The notes under the pieces are model-generated. The model was given only the letters and a program-made list of their open reading frames with translations. It made no database searches and was not told the origin of the DNA. From positions 3,100,001 through 3,164,000 of the forward strand of contig CP087209.1 in assembly GCA_020912385.1 (NCBI GenBank): 64,000 nucleotides of DNA, written 5' to 3'. Origin of the DNA: Neofusicoccum parvum. Its lineage: Eukaryota > Ascomycota > Dothideomycetes > Botryosphaeriales > Botryosphaeriaceae. The position numbers and the translations under genes are program-made. How positions within the stretch are numbered: position 1 is the stretch's first letter; every line of letters begins with the position of its first letter. Shown here piece by piece: positions 45,195 to 57,090 of this stretch.

Positions 45195-48100
45195 ATGGAC
45201 CAGGCCGCGAAACCGATCGTCCCCAAGTTCTCGAGCTTCAAGCCGAAGCCGCAGCCGCAGCCGCCTCAACCTCCAAAGGAGCCCAGCCCCAATCCCGACG
45301 AGGAACGACACCGCCGCCGAAGAGACCGCGATGAGGGTCGCGACCGCGACCGCGACCGCGACCACCGGAGCTCGCGTAGCCGCCACCGCTCCAGCCGCAG
45401 TCACCACGAGGACCGTGATCGTCACCACCGCGACCGAGACCGCCGAGAACATCGTGACCGGGAGAAGCGAGACGAGCGCCGGCATAGGCACAAAAACGAG
45501 GGCGAGCCCAGGCGCCATCGTGATAGCGAGGGCAAGCGGGAAGAAAGGCGTGACGACCGCGCTGTCACGGAGCCGAAGCCGAAGCCACAGCCCGTAAGCG
45601 AAGACGTGTTGTACATCGTTGACACCAAAGGCGACTTGGGGATTCTGCAGTATGGAGGGCTTCACAAGTACAGCGTCCCAGCTTACCACAGGGCTGGGTA
45701 CGGTTCCGTTCTCGGTCTGCCGTCCCACGCAAGGATCGACAGGCTCGCTTCAGATGATCGCGATGTTGTCATTGACATGGTCCGACGTCGCGGTGGTTCT
45801 GAGCGCCAATTGCTGTCCAAGAGATTCGCCGCAAAGGAGGCCCCAGCTCTGCGCGTTATCAAGCTATTGGACCATGATGCTGCCAATGAACTCGACCTAG
45901 ACCAAGATTTCATCCCTGTGCGCAGTCTGAAGAGGAAGCGTGGTTCAGAATCGCCCGAGCCGGAAATGGAGAAAATTGACTACAGATCAATCGAAGGCAA
46001 AGCGAAACCTAGCAATGAGCCCGCGGACTCTGACCTGGAATACGCCAGTGACGATATGGGTGCTGGCTCACATCAGGATTTCTTTTCTGATGCCAAGAAC
46101 CGCAATGCATTGCTAACCAGAAAAGTCCAAAGCAACCCCAGAGACATTCAAACCTGGCTTGATCTTGTAGACCATCAAGAATCAATGATTCGCATAGGAT
46201 CATCCGACGTGCATCGCCAACTCAAAGCGACGGAGCTTCACGCCCTTGCATCTCTTCGCTTCGATATATACCAACGAGCTTTGAAAGCCATGCATTCCGA
46301 GCGTTTGGTCGTTGGCCTCATGGACGAGAGCTCCAAGATCCACCAGAGAGAGGAACACTTTGACCGATGGAAGAAAGTGCTCGCAGAGAACCCGGAGAGT
46401 ACAGACCTGTGGATTAAATACCTCGACACTCTACAGACCAACCTTGCCGAGTTCCACTTCGAGAACTGCCGTTTAAAATTCATGGAGTGCTTGGGAATTC
46501 TCTCGAAATCTGCAACCGCGGAAGCTCAGAAACTCCGGGTCTATGTCTTCCTTCGCCTTACTTCGTTGATGAGGCATGCTGGCTATCACGAGAGGGCTAT
46601 CGCGCTCTGGCAAGCAGTGCTTGAATATCAAGTCTTCAGACCATCATATGACGATGTCATTTCTGTTTCCACCATCTTGCAAGATTTCGAGGACTTCTGG
46701 GAGAGCGAATGCCCTCGGATTGGTGAGTCCGGTTCTTCAGGGTGGGCAACTTTCAAGCGAGATGGAGTGTTCCCTGATCCCCCGGAGTCAACTGTTGAAG
46801 ATGAAGATGTCGAAATTTCTCTCAGACGCTTGTTTGAAAGTTTTGCTCAGAAGGAGAACCGTCGCATGAACATACTGCAGTGGCCGGGCCGGACGACTGA
46901 TGAATTTGGAGAGGACGATCCGTTCCACGTAGTGTTATTCTCGGATATTAAGGCGGAAGTCGGTCTGCTGACAGAGCAGCTACCGCCAATGCTGCTCATT
47001 GAAGCTTATCTCTGTTTCTGGGGCCTCCCTCCATTACCATCTGACTTGCAAAGTCGCTCCTGGTGGCTTGATCCCTTCTTGCGGGGCGAGAGGCTTCCTA
47101 CACGCCGATCTCACCAACTTCTTGTTCAGGACTCCTCCAATAGTGCAGAGGCTGATTTACACTACGATATCGACGATTGGGAACCCCCGGCGGCAACCTT
47201 CCATGTGAGCACAGAAGATCTCTTCAATGATGGATTCTTCTCCGGCACACGCAGCAAGGAACAGAACGAATGGCTCAGCAGAACCTTCAAGATTATTGCG
47301 CATGCAATTGCCGATGACGCCGTCGCTGAGTACTACTTGGCTTTTGAATGGCATTGCAATCCTGCGGTCGCCGCAAAGGCTGCCAAAGCTCTGTTGAAGA
47401 AACGCTCATCCAGCATGCGTCTGTACAACGCATTTGCTTTGATCGAGAATCGGTCAGGCAAGACGACAGAGGCCAACCGTGTGTTCTCCATGGCTCTTGG
47501 AATGAGTAGCCAGCTGCCTGACAGCGCCAGGAAGTGGTCTATTCTACTGTGGCGTACCTGGATATGGGAAGCTCTCCGGACCGACGACATAAGGTCAGCA
47601 AAGCATCGCATCTCGTCCATTGGTGAAACGAACCCATCTCCAGAAGCGCGGGCTTCCGAAGACGGAGAAGATGCCTTTCATCCAGCCACTGTTCTCAAAG
47701 TCCGCAACACTCTTACTGAGGGGCGCGACCACAGTCTATCGACCGGTCACGCTATGCTGGCAGTATATTATGCCGAATGCCTGTCTCTCTTCGTGTATCT
47801 GCACAAAAAGTATGATATCGAAGGAGCTCTGGGTGCACACCGTCATCTATTTGCCCAACTCCAGTCTCGCAACCTTCTTTCCTCAACCGCCAACGAGGCT
47901 GCTCATCAGGCCCAGTATCAGCTACTACTGTACCACTCCAAGCGCGTCAAGCTTTTCAAGCCTGCTGTCACCCGATCGGCGATTCAAGAGAGTATCAAAC
48001 TTTTCCCAAACAACACCAAGTTCCTCGCCATGTACGCCGCAAACGAAGCCCGTTTCCGCGTCGATGACCGGGTCAGGGCCATCATGCAGGATGTTGTGTT

Positions 48101-48584
48101 GCATAATGACGAGCAGTCCATCGTTGGTTGGTTGTTCTCCGTCTATTCCGAACTTAAACGTGGTGAAAATCTTGGCGGCACAACCCATGCTGTGCGCGCT
48201 GCCTTCGACAAAGCCACCCAGAGTGAAAGGTACGTTCGAAGTCAATTAAACCTCTCCGCACCTCAACTAATATTTCTCACGTGTAGTGGCAAGAAGAGTT
48301 CCGCATTATGGACCTCTTACGTGCTGTACCTATGCTCGATCTCGGACCGCGCCGCAGCGAAGCGAGTTTACTTTCGCGGGCTGCTGCATCTACCTTACTC
48401 GAAATCGTACATCATGCTCGCTTTTGAGCATCTTGTGGATGATATGGATTTCAAGGAGCTCAGGAGTGTGTACAGCACACTACAGGAAAAAGAGTTGCGG
48501 GTGCATGTTGAGATCGAGGAAGAACTAGATGAGGTGCAGAAGGCAATCGATAGACGCAGGCAGAGTGTCCAGGCTCTGGAGTAA
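45195..48584 (+). CDS. nrde2: NRDE2-family nuclear RNA-processing protein
   Basis: NRDE-2 proteins act in the nucleus with the exosome adaptor helicase Mtr4, and in some organisms in nuclear RNAi and heterochromatin silencing. About 1,110 residues in two exons (45195-48229, 48287-48584). The start MDQAAKPIVPKFSSFKPKP is followed by a basic Arg/Asp/His repeat region (about residues 40-125), as in other members. The conserved N-terminal segment DVLYIVDTKGDLGILQYGGLH precedes the NRDE-2 domain with HAT/TPR-like helices (NPRDIQTWLDLVDHQE, RYVFLRLTSLMRHAGYHERA-like text, FRPSYDDVI). The 57-nt intron (AG|GTACGT, ACTAAT branch, GTAG) has no in-frame stop, so an unspliced reading also stays open; splicing gives the better SESGKKSSALWTSYVLYL. 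In S. pombe the ortholog Nrl1 limits R-loops. Confidence 0.92.
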   Translation: MDQAAKPIVPKFSSFKPKPQPQPPQPPKEPSPNPDEERHRRRRDRDEGRDRDRDRDHRSSRSRHRSSRSHHEDRDRHHRDRDRREHRDREKRDERRHRHKNEGEPRRHRDSEGKREERRDDRAVTEPKPKPQPVSEDVLYIVDTKGDLGILQYGGLHKYSVPAYHRAGYGSVLGLPSHARIDRLASDDRDVVIDMVRRRGGSERQLLSKRFAAKEAPALRVIKLLDHDAANELDLDQDFIPVRSLKRKRGSESPEPEMEKIDYRSIEGKAKPSNEPADSDLEYASDDMGAGSHQDFFSDAKNRNALLTRKVQSNPRDIQTWLDLVDHQESMIRIGSSDVHRQLKATELHALASLRFDIYQRALKAMHSERLVVGLMDESSKIHQREEHFDRWKKVLAENPESTDLWIKYLDTLQTNLAEFHFENCRLKFMECLGILSKSATAEAQKLRVYVFLRLTSLMRHAGYHERAIALWQAVLEYQVFRPSYDDVISVSTILQDFEDFWESECPRIGESGSSGWATFKRDGVFPDPPESTVEDEDVEISLRRLFESFAQKENRRMNILQWPGRTTDEFGEDDPFHVVLFSDIKAEVGLLTEQLPPMLLIEAYLCFWGLPPLPSDLQSRSWWLDPFLRGERLPTRRSHQLLVQDSSNSAEADLHYDIDDWEPPAATFHVSTEDLFNDGFFSGTRSKEQNEWLSRTFKIIAHAIADDAVAEYYLAFEWHCNPAVAAKAAKALLKKRSSSMRLYNAFALIENRSGKTTEANRVFSMALGMSSQLPDSARKWSILLWRTWIWEALRTDDIRSAKHRISSIGETNPSPEARASEDGEDAFHPATVLKVRNTLTEGRDHSLSTGHAMLAVYYAECLSLFVYLHKKYDIEGALGAHRHLFAQLQSRNLLSSTANEAAHQAQYQLLLYHSKRVKLFKPAVTRSAIQESIKLFPNNTKFLAMYAANEARFRVDDRVRAIMQDVVLHNDEQSIVGWLFSVYSELKRGENLGGTTHAVRAAFDKATQSERYVRSQLNLSAPQLIFLTCSGKKSSALWTSYVLYLCSISDRAAAKRVYFRGLLHLPYSKSYIMLAFEHLVDDMDFKELRSVYSTLQEKELRVHVEIEEELDEVQKAIDRRRQSVQALE

Positions 48585-50064
48585 CTACGGGATAGTATCG
48601 CGGATGCTACCACGCGAGGCCAACAAGATCAAGGTTGACTTTTCGGTAAGGCTACGAGTGGGGCTCCGACTGGCGGGTGCCGCGGTCTGTTCGCTGCGGA
48701 CTAGACCCCCTCAGATCGAATGAACAGACGCTCAGTCTGACTAGATAGGCAATGCCAAGATTTGTTCGGGGCGTACCTGAAATCCAGATACGAGGTATGT
48801 GCTGGTGATGTCAACTGATCGACTGACGCTGCATCCGGCGGCTGTGCCAGGCGAAGCTCCGTCTATGCATACCCAATAAAGCCCAACTTCATAGCATTGC
48901 CCAGGCCTCCGACATCGAATGGGCATGTGCCATTCATTTGCCCAAGCTTTCAAGGCCAGCAAGAATGGGCTCGTCCGGCTGCGAAGATGTGAGAGAATTA
49001 TCCGTCCTTCCGTTGCCAAGGCTTCCGTCCGACGCAGGCTTCACCAACCGCAACAAGCAACGGCGCAGAAAATCTCTCACCACAACACCGCAACGGGAAA
49101 AGGAGCAGGAGGAACTTTCCGCCAGAATTTCCCAACACGGGACTTTGAGTCGACATGCCATCTATTATGCCTTTGACCAGTAACTATTCCTCTCATTCAC
49201 TTACACATGAGAAGCCAAGATAAATGGTGGGCCAGGGGTGGCGTATAACCTTGCGCTCAGATCATCATCAACTGTTTCCGCCAACTCCCACAGAAGTGCC
49301 GATGACCGGAAGTATGTGTTGATGAACCTATGGACGATTGGATGTTGCTCCACTTTTTCGCAAGGGACTTGGATCACCTGCACGGAACGCCAACGCCCCC
49401 GCGTACCGGAAGCGGGAGGTTCCTTATACCCTGGTCCTTGCCGTAGTAGACCTTTTGTGTTGCTAATTCAGGAACAGCCTGCAGTAAGGCGGACGACGTC
49501 AGACCTTAAGCACATACCAGTCACCACTGCGCAGATCATTCAGGGACTGGTCATATTCAAAGAACTCGCTGAGCACCATCACTATACGCAATGCACCTCG
49601 TAAAGATGATGAATTCCCAAGAGACTAGGAGGTACCGAAAGTTAAAAATAATCCATCGAGAACAAAAGTAAGGTTTGCCCCGGAAGGTGACGGACGTTCG
49701 TGTTTCTCATGTTTTCTCGAGTCAAGCGCAGCAGTCGGCCAAACAGACTTTCCAAAATGCGCACGACCATCCGGACAACCACGAAAAAACAGAAAAAATT
49801 GAGGAAACAAGGTTTGCGCGCCGAGATTTCTGGGAAGCGCTCTATTTTTGCAAGGCAACAATGCAGCCAGATGAAGTGCGAGGGCCATATAAATACTACG
49901 AGAGGACGTGGAGGAACACGCAGTTTAGCAAGGCATCGGAAGCAGACAGTAGCGGGTTTTCGACACCACTGTGAGGAGTAGATACACGTACTTCCTCGCT
50001 TTCGTCATACAACTTCCATCTTCTCTACTTCCTCCCTAGCTGTCTCCCTCGGCATCGAATCAAA
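48585..50064. other. Intergenic between NRDE2 and the DUF4360 gene
   Basis: About 1.5 kb without a supportable gene. ORFs on both strands overlap and have no domains. The right end is the promoter of the secreted-protein gene, with a clear TATA box (listed separately) and a CT-rich leader just before the start codon (CTTCCATCTTCTCTACTTCC). Confidence 0.6.
49888..49895 (+). promoter_or_regulatory. TATA box of the DUF4360 secreted-protein gene
   Basis: TATAAATA lies about 170 bp upstream of the ATG, with a CT-rich tract between it and the start codon. This is the usual layout of a strongly regulated fungal promoter. It is the cleanest TATA element in the window. Confidence 0.6.
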
Positions 50065-50839
50065 ATGCTCTTCTCCTTCCTCACCGGGCTGACGGCCGCC
50101 ACCCTCGCGCTCGCCGGCCCCGTCGACCTCTACCGCCGCGACGACTGGCTCTCCGTCACCAGCGTCGAGTACTCCGGGTCCGGCTGCCCCGAAGGCAGCT
50201 TGACTGGCGAGTTCTGCCCTGCGACGAACTCCTTCAACGTCAGCATTTCAGAAATGAAAGCCGAGCTGGGTACGGCCACCTCCCCTCCTCATCCCAACCA
50301 CAACCGCCAAACTAACACACCCCCGCACAGAGGACGGCAAGAGCGGCGACCACGCCAACTGCCACATCAAAGTCGGGCTGCGCACGGCGGCGTCCAAGCA
50401 GGTCAACGTGCTCAAAGGCGACTTCACGGGGCACGTGTACCTGTCATCCAAGGGCATGACGGCGTACGAGAAGAACACCTACTCGTTCGCCGGCAACGAC
50501 GGCGACCACGAGATGCGCTGGGACTTCGACGGGCCCGTCGACCTCGACACCGTCTTCACCAACGAGCTCAAGACCACCTTCCTGTCCCCCTGCGGCGGCG
50601 ACTTCACCCTGCAGATCGACAACGTGCTGATGCTCAAGCGCGGCGACGACGCAGAGGACGACGACGACGGCTACATCGAGATCTCCCGGCTGACCGGGAG
50701 CTTGGGCCACACGTTGCTGCTGGAGGAGAAGGATTGCGAGGCCGAGGACGACGGGGAGTCGAAGGATGATTATGGGAAGGGGGATAGCGATGATGACAGC
50801 TGCGACCCGTGCGACGATAGTGGTGATGGTGGGTATTAA
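50065..50839 (+). CDS. Secreted DUF4360 protein
   Basis: A small extracellular protein of about 237 residues in two exons (50065-50269, 50331-50839). The intron GTACGG...CACAG has an AACTAAC branch site and joins KAEL to EDGKSGDHANCHIKVGL. A signal peptide is evident (MLFSFLTGLTAATLALAG). The DUF4360 pattern follows: SVEYSGSGCPEGSLTGEF, FNVSISEMKAELE, NCHIKVGL and a later SPCGGDFTLQIDN. Cysteines pair as in the family; biochemical function is unknown. Unusually, the last 60 residues form an acidic tail rich in Asp, Glu, Gly and Ser with two cysteines (CDPCDD), beyond the usual beta-sandwich domain. Confidence 0.88.
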
Positions 50840-51625
50840 TTAAGATGCGGGAAGGAGAGGGCGACGGGGAAATAGGTTTACTGCCGCCACTACTTGTGTG
50901 GAAGCTGTAATAATGGAAAACTTCCTACACGGTCATGCCTTTATTTTGAGACGTGATAAAGAAATGAGAACCAAGCGATGCCACCAGATGTCGATGAAGA
51001 CAGTGCATTCTACCCACACAGCCTAGATATCTCTCTTCGTCTGATCTCTCCAAAAGTCACAGAATTGAAAACAAGATTCAATGCAGCAAGCAATCGAAAA
51101 CATACTTGTGTACTGAAATTCTGCTTTTGCAGCGCGAGCAGTGTAGGGCAAGATGTTGAACATCATGTTCGAGATCAATATCTCCAGTAAAAAAGAAAAA
51201 TATGCATCCCAGTCAGCCAATGCGGGAGAAGAAGAGAAGTGCTCGCGAAGAAAGGCGGCCCTAAATCCTATCACACAAGAAGCTGACTCTGCTAGCACCA
51301 CGACCGACTGCAACCGCCTTGCTCGTCCTGAAAACACGGGCCGTTACGCCAATGGTCTTTCTCGAGAAGCCTGCCAGGAAGGACTGAGGAAGCAAGGAGA
51401 AATGAGAAGAAACCGAAAAGACGACTAGCCTGTTGCCGTTACATAGTCCACTTCCACCACCCGTGTTCATTAAACCATGAGTAGAAAAAAGCCCAAAGCC
51501 CGAAATTCTCGCCGTTCTCTCTCCTTGATCCGTCTTCTTTCGTTTTGTCCCTCCAACACCGGTCAGAAACCATCCCCCAAAAAGCCATCCCACATGATTT
51601 GCTTCCCGATGCTCCAAACACCTTC
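50840..51625. other. Convergent intergenic region (3' UTRs)
   Basis: Two genes converge on this 790-bp, moderately AT-rich stretch. It has A-rich runs but no repeat-family copy and no ORF with a domain. Confidence 0.6.
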
Positions 51626-53822
51626 TTAAAACCAATAGCTCCCACCGTTTTGGCTAATGATGAAGTCACAGCCGAGCGGTTTCCCAATCTCGGCAAGTCT
51701 CAGTTCATGATCCTCCAGCTCTTCCAGTATGCGGTCGCCCACTAACGGACCATCCATAAGTGTATCCTTCATGTGTATGACGATGATTTTGAGACCCTTA
51801 AGCGGTGCGTATTCTTTTTGCTGTTGATGTTGCTGCTGTTGTAATTGTTGTCGTTCCACGGCTGCGAGTTGGGGCTCGAGCACAGCAGGCGCGGGCCCGT
51901 GTGAGGTTATAGATACGGAGGGAGGCGCTTGCTGTTGGAGAAGGGTCTGCTGCTGTTGCAATGCCTGAAACCGCGAAGCACCGTTGGTCCCTGGCGTTTC
52001 CGGCCTCGGCGTAGGCGTGCCGCTGGCGGTTGGTGTGGGCGTGTCCAGAAAGTCGCGCATTACCTTCTCGCCAGGAGACAGAAGGGGAACGGAGCTGGTG
52101 CCTGAGTTGTGGATGACTGGTGTATACTCGCCGGTCGTCGTAGCTGCTGATGTGGGAGCCGATGTCATAGCTACAGCGGGAGTGCGGGATGGCTGCCGTG
52201 AGCGGGAAGGCTGCCTTGAGCGGCTACGCCTGCGGATCGAATAGGCATCATCATCGGTGCCAGAGAAATACCCGTTGAGGCTACCCGCGCTGGCTCGTTT
52301 TCTCTTGCGGGCGTTGCGGTACTCTTCGCGCTCGTTCTCTAGTCTAATGCGCGCATCTCTTACCATGTCTGCGAGGGCCTCTAGCTCCCTAATCAAGTGA
52401 CGTGGCGCGAGATGTCCAAACAGAACAGCGTCGCCTTGGCTGTCTGCGTAGCTGCATTCAATGAACACGCCTTTGAGCACACCGTTGGCAATTTTAGGTG
52501 CAGCTTCGGCCCACACATGCGCTGTGCGAGGCGACAGAGATAGCATATCTGGCTCAACATCACCGAATATGAGAATCTCTCGTGCCGGCGGTGGCCGGGA
52601 GGATGAAGGGTGGTGGCCAGGCAGTTCAGTCCGGATGAAATAAGCCGAGCTGTCAACAACGCACTGTTGCTGCATTCCCATTTCCAGTGGCGGAACGGAC
52701 GTGCCAGCTGCGCCCGTGAATAGCGGGGTGCCTGGCGCCGAAGGCTGTGAAATGGACAGAGATCTCCCATCTGCCGCAGTAGCACCGTGCGGATGCGACA
52801 AGCCGTTTGGGCCGATATCTGGAAGTTGGATGCTGCTGCCCCTGTGGACGTGTCCCGGCCCCTTCATGCAGTTCCCATGGCTTACTTTAAAGCCCTTCAC
52901 GCCCAATCCGTCGCAAACCTCGATATATCCCCTACCCGGACCTTCTCCAAGAGCATGGTGTCCACCTTCGGCTAATCTTTGAAACGTTACAAATCCCACG
53001 CCCCCGTCCTCGTCAGTCAGATTTGGCCATATGACGTCATTGAAGATGTGCGTTTTTATTGAATTCACGGTAAACGGCAGGGCGGCAAGGCGTTTGGGCT
53101 TGGACGTGTTGTGGAAGGCGGCAGTGTTGATAACAAATCCCGAGAGATGATCGAGGTGCGGGTGCGTGATGAGATAGGTGGCGACATGTTCCCGGATGAC
53201 ATGCGCGGCGTTTGCACGCGCTGAGGCATAGGGGAACGGCAAACCGGCAAACGCGCCAGAGCTTAGGGTCGTTATCGTCGGCTGGGGGGATGAGGATCGC
53301 CAGGAAATCTCGGAGCCACCATCGGAGCTCTCGACTTGGGACGAGGTATTGGTCGGACTAGGAGAAGTCTCGCTGTCCTCGAACCGCACGCGTGAAGACG
53401 CCGGGGTGTGATGCACCACCGAAGGAAAGTCTTGCTCCAGGATCCTCGTAATGGCCGCCAAGTGGGTCCCGGCATCGACAGCCAAGATGGAGTTCTTAGA
53501 CCATTTTGATGCCGTGGCGCGCACCAGTAGCCCGGTGACGCTATCTTCGTTTGGACCGCCACCGGCTCCCTACATCCACAGATCAGCAGCTGGGCTCAGA
53601 GCAATTGCGCTTCCAAGACATGGTCATGCATGATTCCGCACCCTCGCTGCAAAGCCACGGACTGTAGCGGCAGCGCCGTCCGGAAATTTACCCCGAGGGC
53701 AAACGGAAGTGGAGCTCGACCACGGCGCAAATTCACACTTCGAACCAGGCACTTACCAGACAAATCACCTGGATAGCTGCGTCCTTCGGGGGCTGGTCCG
53801 CGAATCCCTCGCCTTTCTTCAT
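51626..53822 (-). CDS. PDE1: Class II 3',5'-cyclic-nucleotide phosphodiesterase (low-affinity Pde1 type)
   Basis: The enzyme hydrolyses cAMP and so dampens protein kinase A signalling; fungal names include PdeL. About 669 residues in two exons. Exon 1 (53822-53757) encodes just MKKGEGFADQPPKDAAIQVI-CL. Exon 2 (53569-51626) continues GAGGGPNEDSVTGLLVRAT. Together they form the expected N-terminal strand QVICLGAGGGPNED, which settles the 187-nt intron 53570-53756 (GTAAGT...TGTAG). The metallo-beta-lactamase-like metal motif HPHLDH is at residues 158-163. Other PDEase_II landmarks: FNDVIWPNLTDEDG, VSHGNCMKG, SSAYFIRTE, ILIFGDVEPD, GVFIECSY, PRHLIRELEAL, IIVIHMKDTL. Long Ser/Thr-, Arg- and Gln-rich insertions, including poly-Gln near residue 560-600, make it longer than the yeast enzyme (about 370). 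Confidence 0.92.
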
Positions 53823-55223
53823 GAAGCCGGCTGTCGCCGGGCGGGAGATGACAAGAGCACGTCCTCGGCCGTTGTGAAAGTGTGTTTCGGGTGTTTACAG
53901 TTCCGACAGGGCAGCCGAGAACGACAGCCAGCGGCGACAGGCGCAGCGCAGGGACTCGTCAGGGCCGCCTCTGTTCCCTGAGATCGCGGTGTCTGCCCTG
54001 CCAAGGTGCGGCGCCAAAGGGATTACGGCGAGGTACGGCGGTAGGACACGGAGAGTTCGTTGGACGGGCGCAAGACAGGAGCTGGCGGCATATGACTCGA
54101 GGGCGCAGGGCGAGCGCGCGGAGAGCAGGCTGGGTTCTTTGTTGGCAGTAGCGGCGGCCGGCTACAGGAACGGCAGGGTGTCGCGGCGGATACGGCTACC
54201 TGCGTCGCTGGTGCTGGCGGGCAGGGCGCGGTGGGCCGGCGGGTGGCCTGGCAGGCGGACGGCGAAGCTGGTGCTGCGCTGAGGTCGCTATGAGCTGTGG
54301 AATGTGTGGCAGCAGGACGCGCAGGCGGACACGGGTTATGCGGGACGGCGCCGGGCTCTGCAGTCACGGCGCGCAGACCATTGCAACAATGCGGTCGGGT
54401 CGCGGGAGAGCGCGCGTTCGCTCGCGGGTGCGGATGCTGGGCAGTTCGGTGGTGGTCGTGGTCGCAGTGGCTGGTCGCACGCGTGCGCAAGACGAAGCGC
54501 CTGAGGAAGCCAAGCGGTTGGTGCCGGGGCTCCAAGAGGAAGCTGGCCGCGCCCGCGGGAGATGCCTTGGCGGCGGCCGGTAGTGAGCAGGTAGCGCACT
54601 CGCCGTCAGTGCCTTTACAGCTGTCATTTGCCGTTCACAACCGTGCTCCCGCCGTGACTCCGCCGTGACTCGCGCGCTCTCCGCCGACGATGCGCGCGGC
54701 AGAGTCTATCGATAGCGCCGCCGCAGTCATGTGAATGGCCGCCCGCCAGCCCTACGACGGCCGTCGCTGCTGCCCTCATTCGCCGCCTCCCGCCCAGCGA
54801 CTCGCACGCACGACGCGGCGCGCTGGCCCTGCGCCTAGGGCGAGATGACGATGATTTACACAAGATCCCCGTCGTCCCCGCACCCCGATCACCATGCATC
54901 ATGCACGTCGTGCGCCCACCGACCCTGGCGCTTCCTCCAATCGCCACGCCCACCTCGCCACCGCCGCCGTGATCAGCAAGGCCTCACCACCGTGGCATGA
55001 CAATTGTGCCCGACGTGCACTCCCAATGCGGGGCTGGTAGTGGGGAATCAATCGTTTGTTTTTGCAAAGAGCTACGGACGTCAGGTCGTAAAGTTTGCCG
55101 GAATACCGCTCATGTCCCATCCGGCCGTTGTCAATTAGAGCACTCGTGCCCCGCACTGCCTCTATCTAGCCCCGCAGCAATGCAAGAACTTTTTTCATCG
55201 TCACTGAACATGCTTCAAGCTGT
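53823..55223. other. Intergenic: phosphodiesterase promoter and eEF1B-gamma 3' flank
   Basis: About 1.4 kb, GC-rich in the left two-thirds and less so near 55000. Several overlapping ORFs on both strands come from high GC and have no domain. The left part should hold the phosphodiesterase promoter and long 5' UTR. Confidence 0.55.
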
Positions 55224-56791
55224 TTACTTGAAGACCTTGCCATCAGCCCACTCGTAGGTCTTGCCGTTGACCTCGATCGGCTTGTCCCACGACCACTGGT
55301 CCTCGACGAACTTCTTGTCCTCCTCGCTCTTGGGGTCGAGCTTCTTGAACTCGTAGCTCTCGTAGTCGGGAGCGACATCGAAAGCCGGGAGGGCCTCGTG
55401 GCCGCGGACCAGGAAGGCACCCTGGATGATGGAGTCGTTGGTGACACCGTACACCGAGGCGCAACCGAAGATGTACTTGCGGCTGGCCTCAAGACGGGCG
55501 AAGAAACCACCTACATTTCTTGTCAGCATTGCATCTCGCGCTACACCCAGGTACGGGAGGCTTACCAATGAGGTTGGAGGTCATGAAGGTCATGGTGAGC
55601 TCGTCGTTGTACTTGTAATCAACAGACCACAGCGAGTACTCCTCGAAGTTGACGTTCTCCCAGAACCAAGGGAGAGCAACCTCGCGGGTCTCCTCGTTGG
55701 AGTACTTGCGCTTCCAGTCATCGATGGCGAAGGTGGGGCGGCCAAGCGCCTCAAGGGGGTGCTTGGGCTTAGGAGCAGGAGCCGGCTCGTCTTCAGGCTC
55801 AGCGGCGGGCTTGGGGGCGGCCTTGGGCTTCTCGGCCTTGGGCTTAGCCTCCTGCTTGGGGGGCTGGTTCTTGACGGCCTCGTCAATGAACTTGAAGGGC
55901 TCCGAGACGGCCAGCCAGAGGGGCTGGTTCCAGACAGTCTCGAACCAGCGGGTGGTGGCAGGGTTTTCCGACCTCCACTTCTTGCCGAAGAAGTACTCGA
56001 AGCCGCGAGAGATCAAGCTGGCAGCGAAGATATCGGCAAGAGTGAGCCTCTCGCCAACGAGGTAGGTGTTGTGGGTCAGGTGCTCCTCAACGACGGCAAC
56101 GTTCTTGAAGGCAGTCTTGAGGGACTCCTCGACAGACTTCTTGTTGTAGGGGGCCTTGCCGATGATGGGGCGGAAAGCACCAGCAAGCGGGGGGAGGATC
56201 TCAGAGTTGGCGAAGGACATCCACTTCAGGATGGAGGCGTAGTCCTGCTTGGTCTTGCCGAGAAGGGTCGTCTTCTCGTTCTGGGAGGTGACTGGAGTCA
56301 AATCAGTGACTGTTTGATGCCCAAATTGCAAAATTCGTTCGATGTGAAGGGTGAGGCAGCAAAATGTGTGCAGGCAACATTTTCTCAGAGTGTGAATAAT
56401 TCTCAACAGTAGTCTTCAGACAGGGATAACTGAATGATAAAAATTTCTCATCTTTGGAAGCAGAGGGTGTGTACATAAGACGGAAAGCACGTACCGTACA
56501 CCGCAATGGCAATGCACTCGTGGAGGGTGTAGCCATCAGCGCCCTCGAAGGTGGGGATCTTGGCTAGCTTGTTGGCGGCAGCCAGGCCGGCGGGGATGTT
56601 GTCCGGAGGAGTGGCGGTGACGACCTCGACATCGAGGCCGTTCTCCTTAGCAACAGCCAGGATGGGCTGAGTGCGAGGGTGGCCCTGTAGAGCAGTGTAG
56701 TGTTAGAGAGGGCTCTTGGAGTCATCGCGGGGTAGAAAATCGCCGCAGCGCTTGCACGCACCTTGTAGCCGTAGACCTTGCCGAAAGACAT
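55224..56791 (-). CDS. Elongation factor 1B gamma subunit (eEF1Bγ)
   Basis: This subunit of the eEF1B complex supports GTP exchange on eEF1A during translation and carries a glutathione-S-transferase-like domain. It has about 410 residues, the family length. Four exons: 56791-56762 (30 nt, MSFGKVYGYK), 56684-56495, 56291-55566, 55510-55224. Junctions restore GHPRTQPILAVAKENG, IAVYVTSQNEKTT and NLIGGFFARLEASRKY. The GST-N domain is residues 1-80 and GST-C about 85-205. A Lys/Pro/Ala-rich linker follows, then the conserved EF1G C-terminal domain (STFAID-like RPTFAIDDWKRKYSNEE, FWENVNFEEYSLW, FEVNGKTYEWADGKVFK-like end). Codons are strongly biased to C- and G-ending forms, as expected for a very highly expressed gene. 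Intron 2 is 203 nt, the longest in this gene. Confidence 0.95.
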
Positions 56792-57090
56792 GGCTGCCGA
56801 TTGATCTCAGTCACTGGAAGCTCGGGAGGGTATATGGAAACAAGGAGAACCAGTGGTGTTCAGTGTCGAGCGCGGTGGTGGTGGGAGAGAGTGGTGTTGG
56901 GTAGCGGTCGCGTCAAATTTGCGATTTGGACTTAGGCAGCCGGTGCCTCTCGCACCGACCGCCCCTGCACGCCGCGGTTCTCCCGCCTTGGCATGGCCTG
57001 GCGAAGGGAAATGTCGATGATTGACGGCGCTCACACGACAACAAGCCCAGCGAGCACCACAACAAGCCCACCGCCCCCGATACGCACACA
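56792..57090. promoter_or_regulatory. Bidirectional promoter region, eEF1Bγ / MRPS9
   Basis: A 299-bp interval lies between two divergent translation genes, one cytosolic and one mitochondrial. No TATA box is clear on either strand. Confidence 0.6.
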
